Positions 28,261-40,261 of a DNA stretch of 64,000 nucleotides are shown piece by piece. Position numbers and translations under genes: made by a program. The stretch spans positions 10,259,002 to 10,323,001 of the forward strand of contig CM022666.1 in NCBI GenBank assembly GCA_012295275.1, read 5' to 3'. The stretch is from Chrysomallon squamiferum (taxonomy: Eukaryota; Mollusca; Gastropoda; Neomphalida; Peltospiridae). The notes under the pieces were generated by a model. That model worked only from the letters and a program-made list of their open reading frames with translations. It did no database searches and was not told where the DNA came from. The stretch's first letter is position 1, and each line of letters opens with the position of its first letter.

Positions 28261-31200
28261 AGGTAATAATCTTGAAGTAATGACTTAACTATTTCAATTA
28301 TTTTAGCTGCTGGTCAAGCTGCAGATCCAAATGCAACTCTGAGTGATCATCTCCTAGTAGCAGTGCTGGCATTGCTAAGGAAAGAAGTATCTGAACATGG
28401 TCGTCATCTTCAGCAGTACTTTCATCTTTTCCTTATGTACCTCAATTTGGGTATTGTTGAGGTAAATAATGAATTACATGCTCTTTCAGTGTGTAATATG
28501 AAGACTGCACACCTTAGGAGCTTTATAATTTTTAAATTTTAATTTAAATTGAATGTGTCAGTCAGAGCTTGTTTATTTGAAATATCATAAATTGTTTCTC
28601 CAAAGTAGGAAATGTTACAAAAGATAATATTTATTATTATGGTTTTGTTTTAATAAAAAAATACATACAAATTTTTTTAAAACATTGACTTTTCTTTTTA
28701 TTCACAGAAACAGCAGCTCCTGCGGCTAAATGTCCCTGCACAGTTTATTATGGTAGCACTTGATGAAGGACCTGGACCACCAATCAAATACCAGTATGCT
28801 GAATTGAGCAAACTGTATTCTGTTGTGTCTCACCTTGTTCGTTGCTGTGATGTGTCTGCAAGATATCAGTGCTCTGTTTCAGTAAGACATTTGCTACAAT
28901 ATTCTTCATTGAATTAATATGTCATCTTTTAAGACATTATAGAATTATACATTTATTTATGTTTTATAAAACAAATATAACGTTAGCATATAAAAATTAT
29001 GAATTTTCTTTAGTTTGCATTGATTAGTTTATGGTGGATTTAAATTTTTCCTATTTCTTTATTCAGTCTTCTATTAAGAAGAGGGTTTCACAAAGTGTAT
29101 AAACTATTAGAATTTCTGTGTTACGTCAAAACCATTTTACAATTTTTTAACTGTTTCTAATAATTTACACTAAATGTTGTTTTTTGGGGGGTTATTTCAG
29201 GGTCAGCAGTGCCTCCCAAATCCTCATGGAGATCCTCAGTGTCCTCAGCCATTGATGGAAATTCAAAGACAAGTGGATGACTTACTGTTTAACAGGTCAA
29301 ATTATGTTAAAAAGATCATAGAAGAATGCAACAATTCAGAAGATACAACAAAACTATTAAAAGTAAGTTGTTATTTGTAAAAATGTGAAAAAGATTATCC
29401 AGGTATAAAATATATTTTAGATATTTAGGGTTTGAACTATCAGTTATACCTTAGAAAAGAGACATAAAAATACCAAAAAATATATCAAATTCCCAAGGGC
29501 CCCGGATTGGGTTGATTTCATTGGTTTCAACTCAAAATCAGGATCTCAATAAATGATAGGTCAAATGCAATAAATAAGTGAATGTGTGTGTTTTAACATG
29601 TTTTTCTATTTAGTGAATTTTTAAAAATATTTTTTTTAAGCTGATCTTTTCTGTGTCTCAGACTGTTTTTAGTTGTAGCCTGGTGTTTTATTTGTATAAA
29701 TAGCAATGAAATGGCAATCAAATATAAACAAAGTGTATTTTTGCAGTCGTATGACACATTTTAGTTGCTTGTTTGATTGGAAATTTGTCAAAAATATCTC
29801 TTTTTTTATATATTTCATTTTTATTTTTTTATTTTTTTATTTTTATTTTTTTTGGATGGGGGTATTCCACTAGAATATTCCTTTTCAGAATCACATCTAA
29901 AACATAACAAACAGAATGATATCTTTTATTTTTATTAATTATAAAATATGAATAAATTGAGAAATATATTTTAATAATTTTCTATTTCAGTTTTGCTGCT
30001 GGGAAAATCCACATTTTTCATCAGTTGTTTTGGGAGAACTGTTGTGGCAGGTATGCAATACATATCCAAATAAAAACAGCAATTTTCTTTAGAAAATCCA
30101 GATTTATATATTACTTACTCATTTTACTTGAAAACTTTTATTTTTTTTTATTTTTTATATATATTAAACTTTGTTTTAGGTTGCTTATTCCTACACTTAT
30201 GAACTGAGACCATACCTAGATCTGTTGTTGCAAATGCTTTTGTTAGAAGATTCCTGGCAGAACCACAGGATACACAATGCTCTTAAAGGTAATGTTACTA
30301 GATGTTATTATATCAGTGTGGATGTTACTTATTAGCAAATTATATACATTTGTCACAATCAGGTCACTTTACATGAATTGTAATTTGAAGCGTATGAAAA
30401 TGTACTAGTCATTTACAAATATATGTACTATATATTGTAGCAAAATAGTTGTAATTATGGAAGATAATCTGATTCATATTTAAGGGGTTTTTTTTAATTT
30501 TAAATAAATTAGTGTGATGATTTATTTTAAGGTATTCCAGATGATCGTGATGGATTATTTGACACAATTCAAAGATCGAAGAACCACTACCAGAAAAGAG
30601 CCTACCAGTGTATCAAGATGATGGTTGCTCTTTTCACACAGTAAGATTTTTCATTATTATTATTTCTGTATTTTGTTTAAATAATTGTTTAAATTGTCAG
30701 TATTAATTGAGAGAAAATTATATTTTTGTTAATAAATTTTTCTTAAATCTGTTTTCTTTGAATTTTACCTTAGTGGCAGAGATACATTTTGCTTTTCATA
30801 TCCATTATTTTGCTTCATTATAAAAACTGTATTACATAATATGCAAATATTTGTTAAATAAACACGTTCAAATAATATGTAATGTTGTAGCTGTCCACAA
30901 GCAGCACAGATGTTACAGACAAATGGAGATCTGAAGAGGAAGTGGACAGGCGCTGTTGACTGGCTCACTGATGAGCTGGAAAGAGTAAGTAATCATAGTG
31001 TAAAAGAAAACCAAAATGAATCACATAGAACATAAAAGTATGTATTTTGTTAATTTAATCTGATCTTTTTAGGTGTGTGTGTGGAAGAAAAAAGAAGAAA
31101 CAAAATTCTGCACAATTATTTCCTTTTTGATTTTGTATTATTTAACATGGTATATTTTGTATGTAGAGGTGATGTCAGAATTATTTATATACAAATGAAT

Positions 31201-32213
31201 GTTGTTAACAAATCTTTAGCTTTAAACCAGAACAAAACTTTAATTATAAATTATTTCCATCTTCAGAGACCCTATCCTGGAAATGCACAGTACTCATACA
31301 ATAATTGGTCCCCTCCAGCACAATCCAATGAAACATCAAATGGGTAAGCAATGAGACTATTTATGTTTAATCTTGGCTAACTAAAGGTATTATTTTCCAA
31401 AGTTAGCCTATTTAATTAGATACCATGATCATGTTTTAAAATATTACTGATTATCAAGCCATGTTGAAATAAATTTAATGCTAATACTTGCCCAAATTAT
31501 AAATTGTAAAGGATATGATTTTTATTTACATCACACATATTAATAGTTGCTTATTTGATATATTCTATTTTAGATACTTTTTAGAGAGGTCACAGAGTGC
31601 TAGACTCACACTAGAAAAAGCCTACGAGCTATGTCCTGGTGAGGTATGTTGTAAATGAATTCCTTATTTTGGGGGAATTAGCTCTGTGGCATAAATTCAT
31701 ATGCTTATCTTCATTTCATTTTATTTTTTGTAAATCCAGTCTTGATTAAAAATTATAAAAAAGCATTTTTTGTTTTAAGATAGCATGAGTAATATAAATT
31801 TTATAAAAGTTCTGTGGTGACTTAAATGTTGAAACTGTCATTTTTGTATTAATGAATATGTTTTTTCTTTTAATTATACATAAAGCTAATTGGTTGTTAA
31901 AAAGCAGACTATTTGTTTTCAGGAACCAGAAGAAGGTGATTTAACTGATGAACAAGAGAGTAACCATGACGATCCAGTCCCTGGCTATTCACACCAACAA
32001 GTAGTTGGTCAGCCTGGACAGGTAACCGCTCCTCAGCCTGTGCCCAACAATCAAGTTCAAGTGCAGTCTGTTGCTCACCCAGTTCAACCTAGCAACCAAA
32101 TCAGTAACCAGTTGAACCAGCAGCAACAAACCCCAACACCAGCTGTAACTGCTCCAGGAAACCAAGAAACAGGAGAAGATGACCGAGGAAGTGTACCAAG
32201 GAGTGGAGACTGA
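2469..32213 (+). CDS. USP9X: Ubiquitin carboxyl-terminal hydrolase USP9X / fat facets ortholog (5' partial, 45 exons)
   Basis: Large deubiquitinase of the USP (C19) family. Exons: 2469-2556, 2927-2978, 3153-3224, 3420-3523, 3940-4057, 4410-4717, 7264-7504, 7796-7933, 8277-8397, 8762-8886, 9103-9165, 9347-9438, 9775-10012, 10174-10299, 10560-10726, 13508-13619, 13845-13900, 15512-15602, 15831-15977, 16288-16498, 16928-17046, 17380-17481, 17735-17907, 18105-18278, 18527-18668, 19091-19176, 19430-19521, 19653-19770, 20068-20146, 20285-20349, 24326-24444, 24688-24860, 25159-25250, 25391-25532, 25886-25979, 28307-28461, 28708-28881, 29201-29362, 29991-30050, 30180-30288, 30532-30640, 30891-30984, 31267-31343, 31574-31643, 31923-32213. 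All phases join, giving 1912 residues and a TGA. Human USP9X is about 2550 residues, so some 640 N-terminal residues lie off the left edge. The order matches the family: helical repeats, ubiquitin-like domain, catalytic domain, long C-terminal helical region, Gln-rich tail. Borders were read by eye from splice signals and similarity; single exons could be off by a few bases. Confidence 0.95.
4953..6961. repeat. Dispersed repeat R1, copy 2, with possible terminal inverted repeats
   Basis: This lies in the USP9X intron 4718-7263. Bases about 5800-6961 align with about 14150-15342 (copy 3). Both contain an internal tandem duplication of about 200-230 bp marked by ATTAAAAATATAA and ATAATCATTTTAAACAG. 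The right end reads GCCAGTACCT. Its inverted form resembles TAGGTACCAGCGGC at 4953-4966, which I take as the other end, giving an element of about 2.0 kb. No clear target-site duplication is visible in this AT-rich context. The similarity to copy 3 is certain; the left end is inferred. Confidence 0.6.
5681..5707. repeat. GATA microsatellite
   Basis: Six tandem TAGA/GATA units in the USP9X intron 4718-7263, inside R1 copy 2 as delimited here. A shorter GATA run is at about 23680-23700. Confidence 0.9.
7264..7504 (+). other. USP9X: USP9X ubiquitin-like domain exon
   Basis: This exon encodes the ubiquitin-like fold that precedes the catalytic domain in USP9X, about residues 247-327 of the partial protein. 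Visible signatures are [20 protein letters not shown], then [10 protein letters not shown]. The exon joins 4410-4717 in phase (AG|A) and is followed by 7796-7933, which carries the conserved Ser-rich [17 protein letters not shown] linker. The intron before it (4718-7263) holds R1 copy 2. Confidence 0.85.
10864..13438. mobile_element. hAT DNA transposon with TIRs and 8-bp target duplication
   Basis: The element runs from 10872 to 13430 (2559 bp) in the USP9X intron 10727-13507. Its ends are CAGTGATTCCCAA (10872-10884) and TTGGGAAACACTG (13418-13430), inverted repeats with one mismatch. It is flanked by identical 8-bp copies of ACCTAGGA (10864-10871 and 13431-13438), the target-duplication length of the hAT superfamily. 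A short C-run (10935-10945) is near the left end. It carries one transposase gene on the minus strand, which is broken, so this copy cannot move by itself. Confidence 0.93.
11072..12928 (-). pseudogene. hAT transposase (ZBED5/SCAND3-like), broken by stop codons
   Basis: A 619-codon frame, starting at ATG 12926-12928 and ending at TAA 11072-11074, stays in a single phase. It is interrupted by four in-frame stops: 11807-11809, 11366-11368, 11330-11332 and 11126-11128. Family marks are [20 protein letters not shown] (catalytic region), [22 protein letters not shown] and EVRWLSRG, then a C-terminal hAT dimerisation region ([31 protein letters not shown]). At the N-terminus, the segment where related proteins have a BED zinc finger lacks the full Cys/His set (HCALFVGK where a CxxC would be expected). 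Absence of frameshifts alongside four stops suggests decay mainly by point mutation; one stop sits where CGA to TGA is the simplest explanation. Confidence 0.88.
14140..15342. repeat. Dispersed repeat R1, copy 3
   Basis: This lies in the USP9X intron 13901-15511, in the same orientation as copies 1 and 2. The right part (14819-15342) is nearly identical to copy 1; the whole aligns with copy 2 from about 5800. It ends in GCTGGTACCTA (15332-15342). The left terminus was not found: no TAGGTACCAGC occurs upstream in this intron, so the copy may be truncated. Confidence 0.7.
16928..20349 (+). other. USP9X: USP9X catalytic (USP/C19) domain, ten exons
   Basis: The Cys box [17 protein letters not shown] places the nucleophile Cys at codon 17020-17022, residue about 921 here. 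The His box [13 protein letters not shown] has its general-base His at 19745-19747, residue about 1217. The Asp-containing [16 protein letters not shown] follows in exon 20068-20146. Two CxxC pairs, KICKDCPH (exon 18105-18278) and YHCEKCNKK (exon 18527-18668), form the zinc ribbon of the fingers. All catalytic elements are intact, so the enzyme should be active. The segment before the His box is shorter and more acidic ([14 protein letters not shown]) than the human insertion at the same place. Confidence 0.92.
20942..21609 (+). CDS. Candidate alternative terminal exons of USP9X (short isoform)
   Basis: Two exon-like segments lie in the intron after the last catalytic exon: 20942-21012 (acceptor CAAAAG, donor GTAAGT) and 21509-21609 (acceptor TTTCAG, ending in TGA). 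Joined to exon 20285-20349, whose phase they match, they stay open and add 57 residues, including [14 protein letters not shown] and [18 protein letters not shown], before the stop. The result would be a USP9X that ends right after the catalytic domain and lacks the long C-terminal helical region. I do not recognise the peptide. It could instead be the end of a nested gene, or transposon-derived sequence. The exon structure is inferred; the open phase and splice signals are seen. Confidence 0.5.
21610..22704 (+). other. Possible 3' UTR of the short USP9X isoform
   Basis: AT-rich sequence following the alternative stop, with no coding signal that I can see. The first clear AATAAA downstream is at 22699-22704. 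If the short isoform is real, its transcript could end there. Two related stretches (about 22487-22540 and 22650-22700, both with GGAAG and ATCCATTTGAAAACTGC) look like an old local duplication. Confidence 0.3.
22866..23676. repeat. Probable nonautonomous hAT-like element
   Basis: The left end, GGGGCCAG followed by GGCACCCTAGGCAAGG, and the right end, CACCCTAGGCAGTGCC followed by GCGCTGGCC, form an imperfect inverted pair of a kind common at hAT-like MITE ends. There is no coding potential, and no matching flanking duplication is found, so the exact limits are uncertain. It lies in the long USP9X intron 20350-24325. Confidence 0.45.
26440..27570 (-). pseudogene. Decayed hAT-like transposase
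   Basis: This lies in the USP9X intron 25980-28306, reading opposite to the host gene. From an ATG at 27570 ([17 protein letters not shown]) the frame breaks repeatedly, but recognisable blocks remain in order: [10 protein letters not shown], then [15 protein letters not shown], then [16 protein letters not shown], then [20 protein letters not shown], then [15 protein letters not shown]. The DETTD and HCxxH-like (HLLCLAH) blocks and NSWF are typical of hAT/DUF659-type transposases. It is much older than the element at 10872-13430 and belongs to another lineage. I could not find terminal inverted repeats. Confidence 0.65.
28219..28259. repeat. Long poly-T tract
   Basis: About 41 consecutive T residues follow a TTTA run, about 50 bases upstream of the acceptor for exon 28307-28461. 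A second long T run is at about 26080-26107. Run lengths in an assembly may be inaccurate. Confidence 0.9.
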
Positions 32214-32406
32214 ACACTGGAGATTTGACAATATGATGAACTCAAAAAGTAGATGTTTCTCATGAAGCATTTAATAGTCTTTGCAAGAAATGGTTTATTT
32301 CCTGATCAGCATTCAGTATGCTGAGGACAGAGAATTCCTACTACAAATGTTTTCTTCCTTGCCATAAGTTTGTGATGATGATTTGTTAGTGGCAAGATAC
32401 GATTAC

Positions 32407-32412
32407 AATAAA
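32407..32412 (+). terminator. USP9X: Proximal poly(A) signal AATAAA
   Basis: Canonical AATAAA about 190 bases after the USP9X stop codon. Candidate for a short 3' UTR; use not provable from sequence. Confidence 0.4.
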
Positions 32413-34455
32413 AATGTGATAATATGTATAAGACATACATATATTCCAATCCATTGTTATATTTATTGACTAGTTACTGGAGAGACAGTTTAAAAACTTC
32501 AGAAGGAAATTTTTTTTTTTCTTATATGGTTTTAAATGTGGATATTAAGTGTATTTTTAAGAAAGTGATTTGGATTAAGCAAACTGTCAGAAGTGAAAAA
32601 AACAAAACAAAAATAAAACAGCTTGTAGTGTTTTGTGAACTTTGTGCTTAAACAGTTAGATGTAATACAAGATGTTTATGATCAGAGCATACATCAGTAT
32701 TTATTTTGAATTTAATTACGTAACAGCTAAAGTTGAAAGTGTTTAACAATTTTGTTGACATTTATCACATTGTCATTAATAAAAATATTTCCACTATTAA
32801 ATAAACAGTGAGTATGAATGTAGCTAGTTGTTACTTACAGAAGACAGACATGACCAGTATAATTTTGTTTATTTTTTCCAGTGAAAAATTTGCAGACAGC
32901 ATTTCTTTAAGATAGTAAAATTATAATAATAATCCATCTATCAGAAATGTATAATAAATCTTCTGACTTTATGATGTTGGGAAAGCTCTTTCAGGTTTCC
33001 TGGAATTTTTTTTTTTTTTTTTTTTTATTAATATTTTCTTGATACACAATGACTAAAGTAATGTGCAGCAACCTGAATGTCTCTGATTAATACTCCCAAA
33101 TATGTTACATTATTATGTTCAGTTAACTAATCTATGTTGTTTTTTATTATTATCATTAATAAAAATACTTGGAGGGTAAGTGTACATCTTCAGAAGAACA
33201 TAATAATGTTAGGTCTTTAAATATTTCTAAATCTCTATATTTTGTGTAATTACTCATTTTCATTTTTCTTACAAAACAAACTATAAATAAAACTTTTGGC
33301 TAAATGCTGTTGGCTAATTTGATGAATAATAAAAATGTTCTACTCTTAGTAAGTGGATATTTTTTCACACAATTTCTGTGTATGTAATAGGAAAATCATC
33401 TGTCATGAACATTGAAAATGAATATGCCAATCCTAACAGTATGTTAAAATTTAGCTAACTGCTGCATAATGAATACAATTTGCACTTCTAATTATAGATT
33501 TTAATAGTAAATCATTTCTATGTAAACAAAACTCTCCCAATATTACAGAAGTAAATGTTTATATAGTTATTAATATCTATTTTATTAGTTATTTTATTTT
33601 TATGTTTCTGACTGATATCACCAAGCCTCTGTGAAATGGAATAAAAGTTGTGTTATTGTCATGGAATTGGGTATGTGTCTAGATACATAGATTTTATTTA
33701 TTTGCAAATGGTCTTGAAGTATGTACACTGTCCTGTTTGTATACTTCTGTGTATATGATATACATTATATAAGTTCTTTTTTTTTTTTTTTGTAGTTTAC
33801 TGAAATATCAATGTTGTAAATCTTAGGAACAATACATGCTTGTTGCCACAGGGTGTTTTGTTATTTGTAATTTATTTGAAATTTAATTTAATGTTGAATG
33901 CATTGTAATCAAATGTGCTTATGTCAGCTTTTCTATGCATTGAAATGTTAAACAGTTAACATGTATTCTATTTTGTTCCAAATACAACTGACTTATATTA
34001 CTTCAAAGGAAGGGACTGAAACAAACTATATATATTTTTTATAGAATGTGCACAAATACAGATGAAATGAACAAAAAGTTTTAGGACATTTTAAAACAGA
34101 TAAAGAGATGCAGGAATATGATTGTGAATCCTAAACCTTTTTGTTTCAAAGTAGTTATGGAATGGTAAATGAAGTTCTATTGTTTTTAATGTGTTTATAA
34201 GAAACTGCAGAAAAACAGATGATACAGAACCAAGGGCAGAATGAGGATATTATATCTTTTACATGTTAAAGAAATAATTTACAAATGGGGCAACAAAATA
34301 TAATATTTCGTAAGATATTTATTCTTTATGAAAACATTCTGCCAACAAGTAACAATATTGTGGAAACACAAATGCCCGATTCATAGGTATCAATCACTTA
34401 GAATATATATACTGATAGCTGTACATAACAATGGTATTGTGTGAAATCTTTTTTA

Positions 34456-34461
34456 AATAAA
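34456..34461 (+). terminator. USP9X: Distal poly(A) signal AATAAA
   Basis: Canonical AATAAA followed by a GT-rich stretch (TTTTGGTG, CTTGTG), as expected of a cleavage region. Candidate main end of the USP9X transcript. Confidence 0.5.
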
Positions 34462-35512
34462 AATGTACATTTTGGTGAAATCTTGTGAATGAGCTTTTAT
34501 CATTTTGTCAATTATGTTGCTGTGTATTGGATCATAATATTTTCGCATATTTTATATATAAAATTCCAACTATATAATATTGACATAATGTTGTGCACAG
34601 TGTTTCAACTTTGTACAGAAAGGAATAAATGATTATTAGAATTATCTTTTTCTTCCTTTCTTGTTTAACATATATGTAAGTTAATGTCTGGATGTGACTA
34701 ATATTCAGAAGTGACAAAACTGATACTTTCCTTTCCTGAGTTATTGATGGACAAGAAGATTTATTTTTATTATTTTTATTAAATACTTTAAAAATGCACC
34801 ATTTTACATGTATGATCAACTATCTTACAAATTCTAAATATTTGGATTTTTTAAAGACAAAAACACTGGAGAGATAACAGATACTCATTTTTATTTGTTT
34901 TTATTTGTTTTTATTATTTTAAATTAATTTGTGAAACCAAGCTTAGTTGGGTCATTCAATTAAGTTCAGGTTTGAATTTTGATATCTGGATAATCTGACA
35001 ATTACAGCAATATGATTTAACTATATACACATATTCTGAGCAAACTAGTGCACATATTAAACATAACACCTACACAAAATGTGTTAAGACTATTAAAATA
35101 AAATTTGGCCTAAAAAAGCATGAAATCTGATCTGCCAACTTTCGAGAAAGCAATAGATTTGCAGGAGTAATTGCAGACAATCTGTTATAAAAATAGAAAT
35201 GTCTGGTAGATATGTATTTTTTCTCTTTTTTTAACAACTAAATATTCTGAAGAGAAACCTTCAGTTGTTTACCAAAATAAAATGAAATACAGATTTCAAA
35301 CAGTTTTTTCTCCTCACAGATGTATGATAACAAATATGAGAATTTTCTATTAAGTGAATATCAGTCAGTCTGGAACTGATGTAAACTTAGGATATTTACT
35401 GTAGATGAAGGGGGGAAAAAAGTATTTTCTTACAAACAGCAATGAGATTTCAAATTAAGTTGACCTGAAATGATGTTAATGCAGTGCAAAAAACTAGATT
35501 GCAATGTCTACT

Positions 35513-38500
35513 TCAAGTCTGCACAAGTGCATAAGCAGGCTGAAACATGTTTTCTGTCAACTGTACTGGAAATTCTTCAATGATGTTCACTATATTTGTA
35601 GTAATTGTCAACAACCTGCAATATCAAATAATAAAAGTCAAGACTAGTTAAAAGACAACTGAAAATATGACATTATGTTAGTGTTTTAAAGATATTTTAC
35701 ATGATGGTTTTAATTCTTTATACAAAACCTTTAATAGAATGTATAGTATTTAATTAAAGGATGCTTATAATGTAATTTGAAAATCAACACTAGAAATAAC
35801 AAGACTTTGAACAAATTTTAAAAAGGTAAATTATGCAAAAGTAATAACAGTTCTGTTATGTGATGATTCATTATTACCATTCTTTCAGTTCTATAGAATA
35901 TGAATCCTCATCACTGTCACCCATAAAACACATTTTTACAGCTTTGAAATTATCTTCAATGTTCTTCTTCACAATGCTAAGCATATTGTTCTTTTGAAGT
36001 GCATTTATGGATTGCTAAAAGGTTTCAAAAACATATTAATGTGTTTTAACTTTGTTTTTAAAAATTTTATTATAATAAAATCCAGAGATATTTAAAATTA
36101 TTTTTAGTTTATAGTTTATTTTTAACATGTTTTAAACAGACTGTTTCTGATGATTAATATCAAAAACTGAGAAATATTAATATATTTTAAATAAAATAAA
36201 TACAACTTGAGTTCTATTCCAAAAACAACATATCTACAGTCAACTAATGTCAACATATCTAAAGAAATAATGGAACTGAATTAAAATAAGCAAATACAGA
36301 TATAAACATTATAAAACTATTTTCATAATCAAAAATCAGTATACTAAAATATAAAACAAAAATTAATGAAAACTATTTAAAGTGACAACAGAAATATTAA
36401 TACCTCTAAACTGAACTTCTTGTGTGAATATGACAAAAATAACTGACACATTTTTATATTCTGTTATTTCAAAGCTTTACTGTTTTTGTAATATATTTGA
36501 AATTAAAATGGTTTAAATACACACATATAATAAAGCCAATTGGTGGGCAATGTATTTTGGTTTATCATGTGTTAACACATCATTGTTAATTTGGCGTGCA
36601 AGTGTTGACAGCTGATGTAGCGATGACAGTTGTGAGAAATAATCTGAAAATAGAAACAAAATTAAATCCTGATTTATTTCTTAAAATATTATTAACTTAT
36701 TTGTAAAAGAAAGAAATATGATAAAAAGTTAATTTCTAAAAGCCATGTTTATATTTTGAATGCTGCCCTTCTATACAATTATTATGGATTCCAGAATTTA
36801 TGGAAATTGTTAGGAAAAACAACAGCATTCAGAGGACTCTGTGAATACTGCCCTTTGACTATTCTGGAATTCTGTGTAAATCAATGTCAGAAAATATTTG
36901 TTTCCCACAAATATTTGGGAATGTTTATTCATCTTACTTTTATTTGTTCCCACCACTGTGTGATTATTTTCAGGAGTAGTTCTGTATTCTATTTGTGATA
37001 ATTACTGTTTACAGTGTGTGTCTATTGAAACTAATTAAATAGCACTGCAAACTGAGATTCACAAAAACAGATTTATAACTCTACACTGAGGGATAAATAA
37101 CTGAGGGAGATAGTTGTCTGGGAACTTGACCATTACTCCCATCTTATAGGATATTCGTTTTTTAAAAATGAATATGCATTATAATAGACCCTGGTCTCCT
37201 AAACGTAGCGGTGGATCCAGGAAATACAAGGAGGGATGCTAAGTAGCCTGAAGAGCAAAGAGTACCGTGTGGCAAATGTTGAGAGTACGAGTGTTACAGA
37301 CACCAATTCTGCCTAGGGGGTGGGGGCATGCTGCCCCAGAACATTTTGAATGACAGCAATTAGCATGTAATTAGACTACTGCATGATAAAGGTGAAATGA
37401 TCATGCTTCTTTGAAGGCTTAATAAACAATGATGCCATGTTTCTTGTACTTACTATATGCAGCTAGATGAACAAGATTATTATTAGTGTGTGTTGATACC
37501 TAAGTGACTCATTTAGTTTTGAACATTTTATGTTGTATTATTGAATTTGTCATAATAGCAGGGCAACCTAAAAAACAACAACAAAAACTATCAAATTTGA
37601 AATGAAATTAACAGAAGAGTTTTCACAAAACCCACATTGCAAACAGAAAGATTTAGTTATGCTATTTAAAACATAATGACCATTACAGGCAAATGTATGA
37701 AACCTTTCAGCAGAGAGAAAACAAGTAATGTCCAACAAATTAAAAAATCTGAATGGATTGATGATATGCACAAACTTTTGCACAAATCTTTTTCTGCTCC
37801 ATAGAAAGCAGACCTTTGCAGCCAGTGTTAAATATGGAGGCTGTTACAGAGGAATGTGCTTTGGAGAGATATGAAAAAAATGCAGTCATCGATGACAGAC
37901 TATTTCACAGCTGACATTTAACTGTAACCTTTGTAATAAAATATGTTCCTATTCCATGTTGTTTTAAACTTTATAAACCAGCACTCTGACTAAAATGACA
38001 TATCTTGTTAGTCAAGAGTGAATCCAGTTTTGACAGATCCCACTGTACTTAGAATGAAAATCAATATATAATGTTTCAGTTTCTTGTTTAAAGTGTTCCT
38101 GTGATGGTATGTATTCTTATATCAGGATTTCATAAAATTGTATTCAGTAAAAATAAAGCAATCAAAATGCACGTTTAAGCTGTTTGTTAGAATACCAAAG
38201 GTATTTTGTAACCAAGTTCAGTGAACATACTGTCTAGGCTGGTTTTCTTCAGTGACAGAGACATCTGGTCAGGACGACAGACATAGGCAGAGGCTCGAGG
38301 AAACAGACGATCCATTCCTTTGCTTTCCAGGTATTCCTACAATAAACAAATATAAACCCATTTACACAGTTTTGAGTTCAATAATAAATATTTTCAGAAA
38401 AATCTTTACATGAACCATGTATAAAATGTAACTGTTTATTAAATACATTCTAAAGTACAAAACAACAGTAATAAAAGGTAACAGAATTTACTTTATATTT

Positions 38501-40220
38501 TGAAGTATACAAACTGGTATTTTAAAAATATTGTAGAATACATTTAAAATAAAGAACTATAAATATTTGGGATGGGGTGAAATTATTAAAAGTTTAAACA
38601 TTTTTAAACTGTCTTTTTATGAATCTGTTTTTTTTAAAAATGTTTGACTGTGTTACAACCTGAACATGAATGTGAAAACCCGATCGCATCATCAACTGCT
38701 TCATGTGATCCAAGACAACACTGGCTGAAAATACACATTACATTAGTATTATTATAAATAAACTACTATGAAATTGGTTCTTAAAACTTCTAATGTTATT
38801 AACAAAATGTGGAGATAATCAAAATTACACAGTATTATCATAAGAAAAAAATAACAAAGCAATATATTTTTTTTATTTATTTCTTATTTACTATTTTTTT
38901 TAAGTGATGGTTAGGATTTAGTTACATATAGTTAATAGCTTTCACAATTTCCAACAACTTTAACTTACAGATATTTATTACTTGCCTTTGTTTACAAATG
39001 CGCTGCTTGTTTTTCCATGGTCTATTCTATGTGATGGCTGCTAAAGTATAAATAATAATTTTCATTAAAACAACTACTTTTATGACGTACCTTTCTGAGA
39101 TACAAGATGATAGTCATAAAAAATAAATAATAATAATAATAAAACTAAGAAATTTTCAATTCATGCTTCTACTCAGGTTTGTGATATCTGTTTAATTTAG
39201 TTTTATTTGTTCAGATTTCAATATATATATTAATATTTTCTTTTTACATCAAATACTGCTAAGAGAAATTTGTGAAGAATGTCATACCATCACAAGTTCC
39301 TTTTTACACAAAGTGTCAAGCTGTGCACACAATGACATCATCTCAATAGTAACATCCAAAGAGCTGTATGCTGTCACCAACAGTGATTCATGTAGTCGAA
39401 CATCAACTATAACAGACCCACATATTGCATTCTTTGCCACATAAATGGATCATTTTTAATTTTATTAAATCTTTTTCTGTAATATATTATTTTATATAAT
39501 ACTTTTAAATTTCAGTTGTTATGGATAATAATTTTGTACTTCATACAGGAAATATATGTACCGATATGAACATTTTTATTTAAACTATTTTAATTATTTT
39601 AATTTAAATAAAATAATTTTCTTTATGAAGTCTAAAATTATTTAACTCAACTAATTACAGAATTCTTACATAACCTTTATTCCGCAAGATCAGGGGTGGG
39701 CAAACTCCAGCCCACAAAGGTTTATTGTCTGGCCTGCCAAACTGTTCACAATTAACATTGCCATCTGGACCACAAGACAGCAAAAAAAAAATGTCAGTGA
39801 AATAAAGTCAGTTGATACAGCTATTGTTTTATTTATTCAAGTTGCACTCGTTTAAAATTTAAAGCATCTCAAAGGTGCTTGTCAAATCAGTAGTGCCTGA
39901 ATCCTAATTTAGAATGGCTGCTTGCTTCACTCTATTCAAAAAAATGCAAACTATAGGACTTTCTTCACTGCTTCAAGGTATGCAACAACACCCACCCCAT
40001 TAACTCTTCTAACATTCATTAAAAGTGAATTTACTGTTTGCATAAAATACATGTTCTGAAATCTTTTTTGTTCTCATTTCATATTTTGGCCCTCGTGCTC
40101 TTCCTATAAGATCCATCCGGCCTATTTTAAAAAGTTTGCCCTCCCCTGCATAAGATGGTATACTGAAATGTAATTCATATTAATTAACATAACTGCCTAA
40201 ATTGGAATAACAATTATTTA

Positions 40221-40261
<41 letters not shown>

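Larger units (their letters stand above)
32214..34480 (+). other. USP9X: USP9X 3' UTR
   Basis: About 2.2 kb of AT-rich sequence after the stop, with no supported ORF. It holds several AATAAA signals, the first about 190 bases after the stop and a strong one at 34456-34461, so UTRs of different length are possible. The end shown is an estimate from the last signal. Confidence 0.6.

Noticed and set aside
36756-36998. Plus-strand 80-residue ORF between exons 5 and 6 of the unknown gene
   Set aside because: No domain, no splice partners and no similarity to anything I recognise; chance ORF in an intron.
37190-37400. GC-richer patch with GGTGGATCCAGG and a G-run, looking like a transposon end
   Set aside because: No matching second end or target duplication found, so no element can be claimed.
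38187-38336. Reading exon 5 of the unknown gene through to the TAA at 38187 (149-residue protein)
   Set aside because: A GTATGT donor at 38230 joins in phase to three further exons that are clearly coding; the read-through tail is probably intronic.
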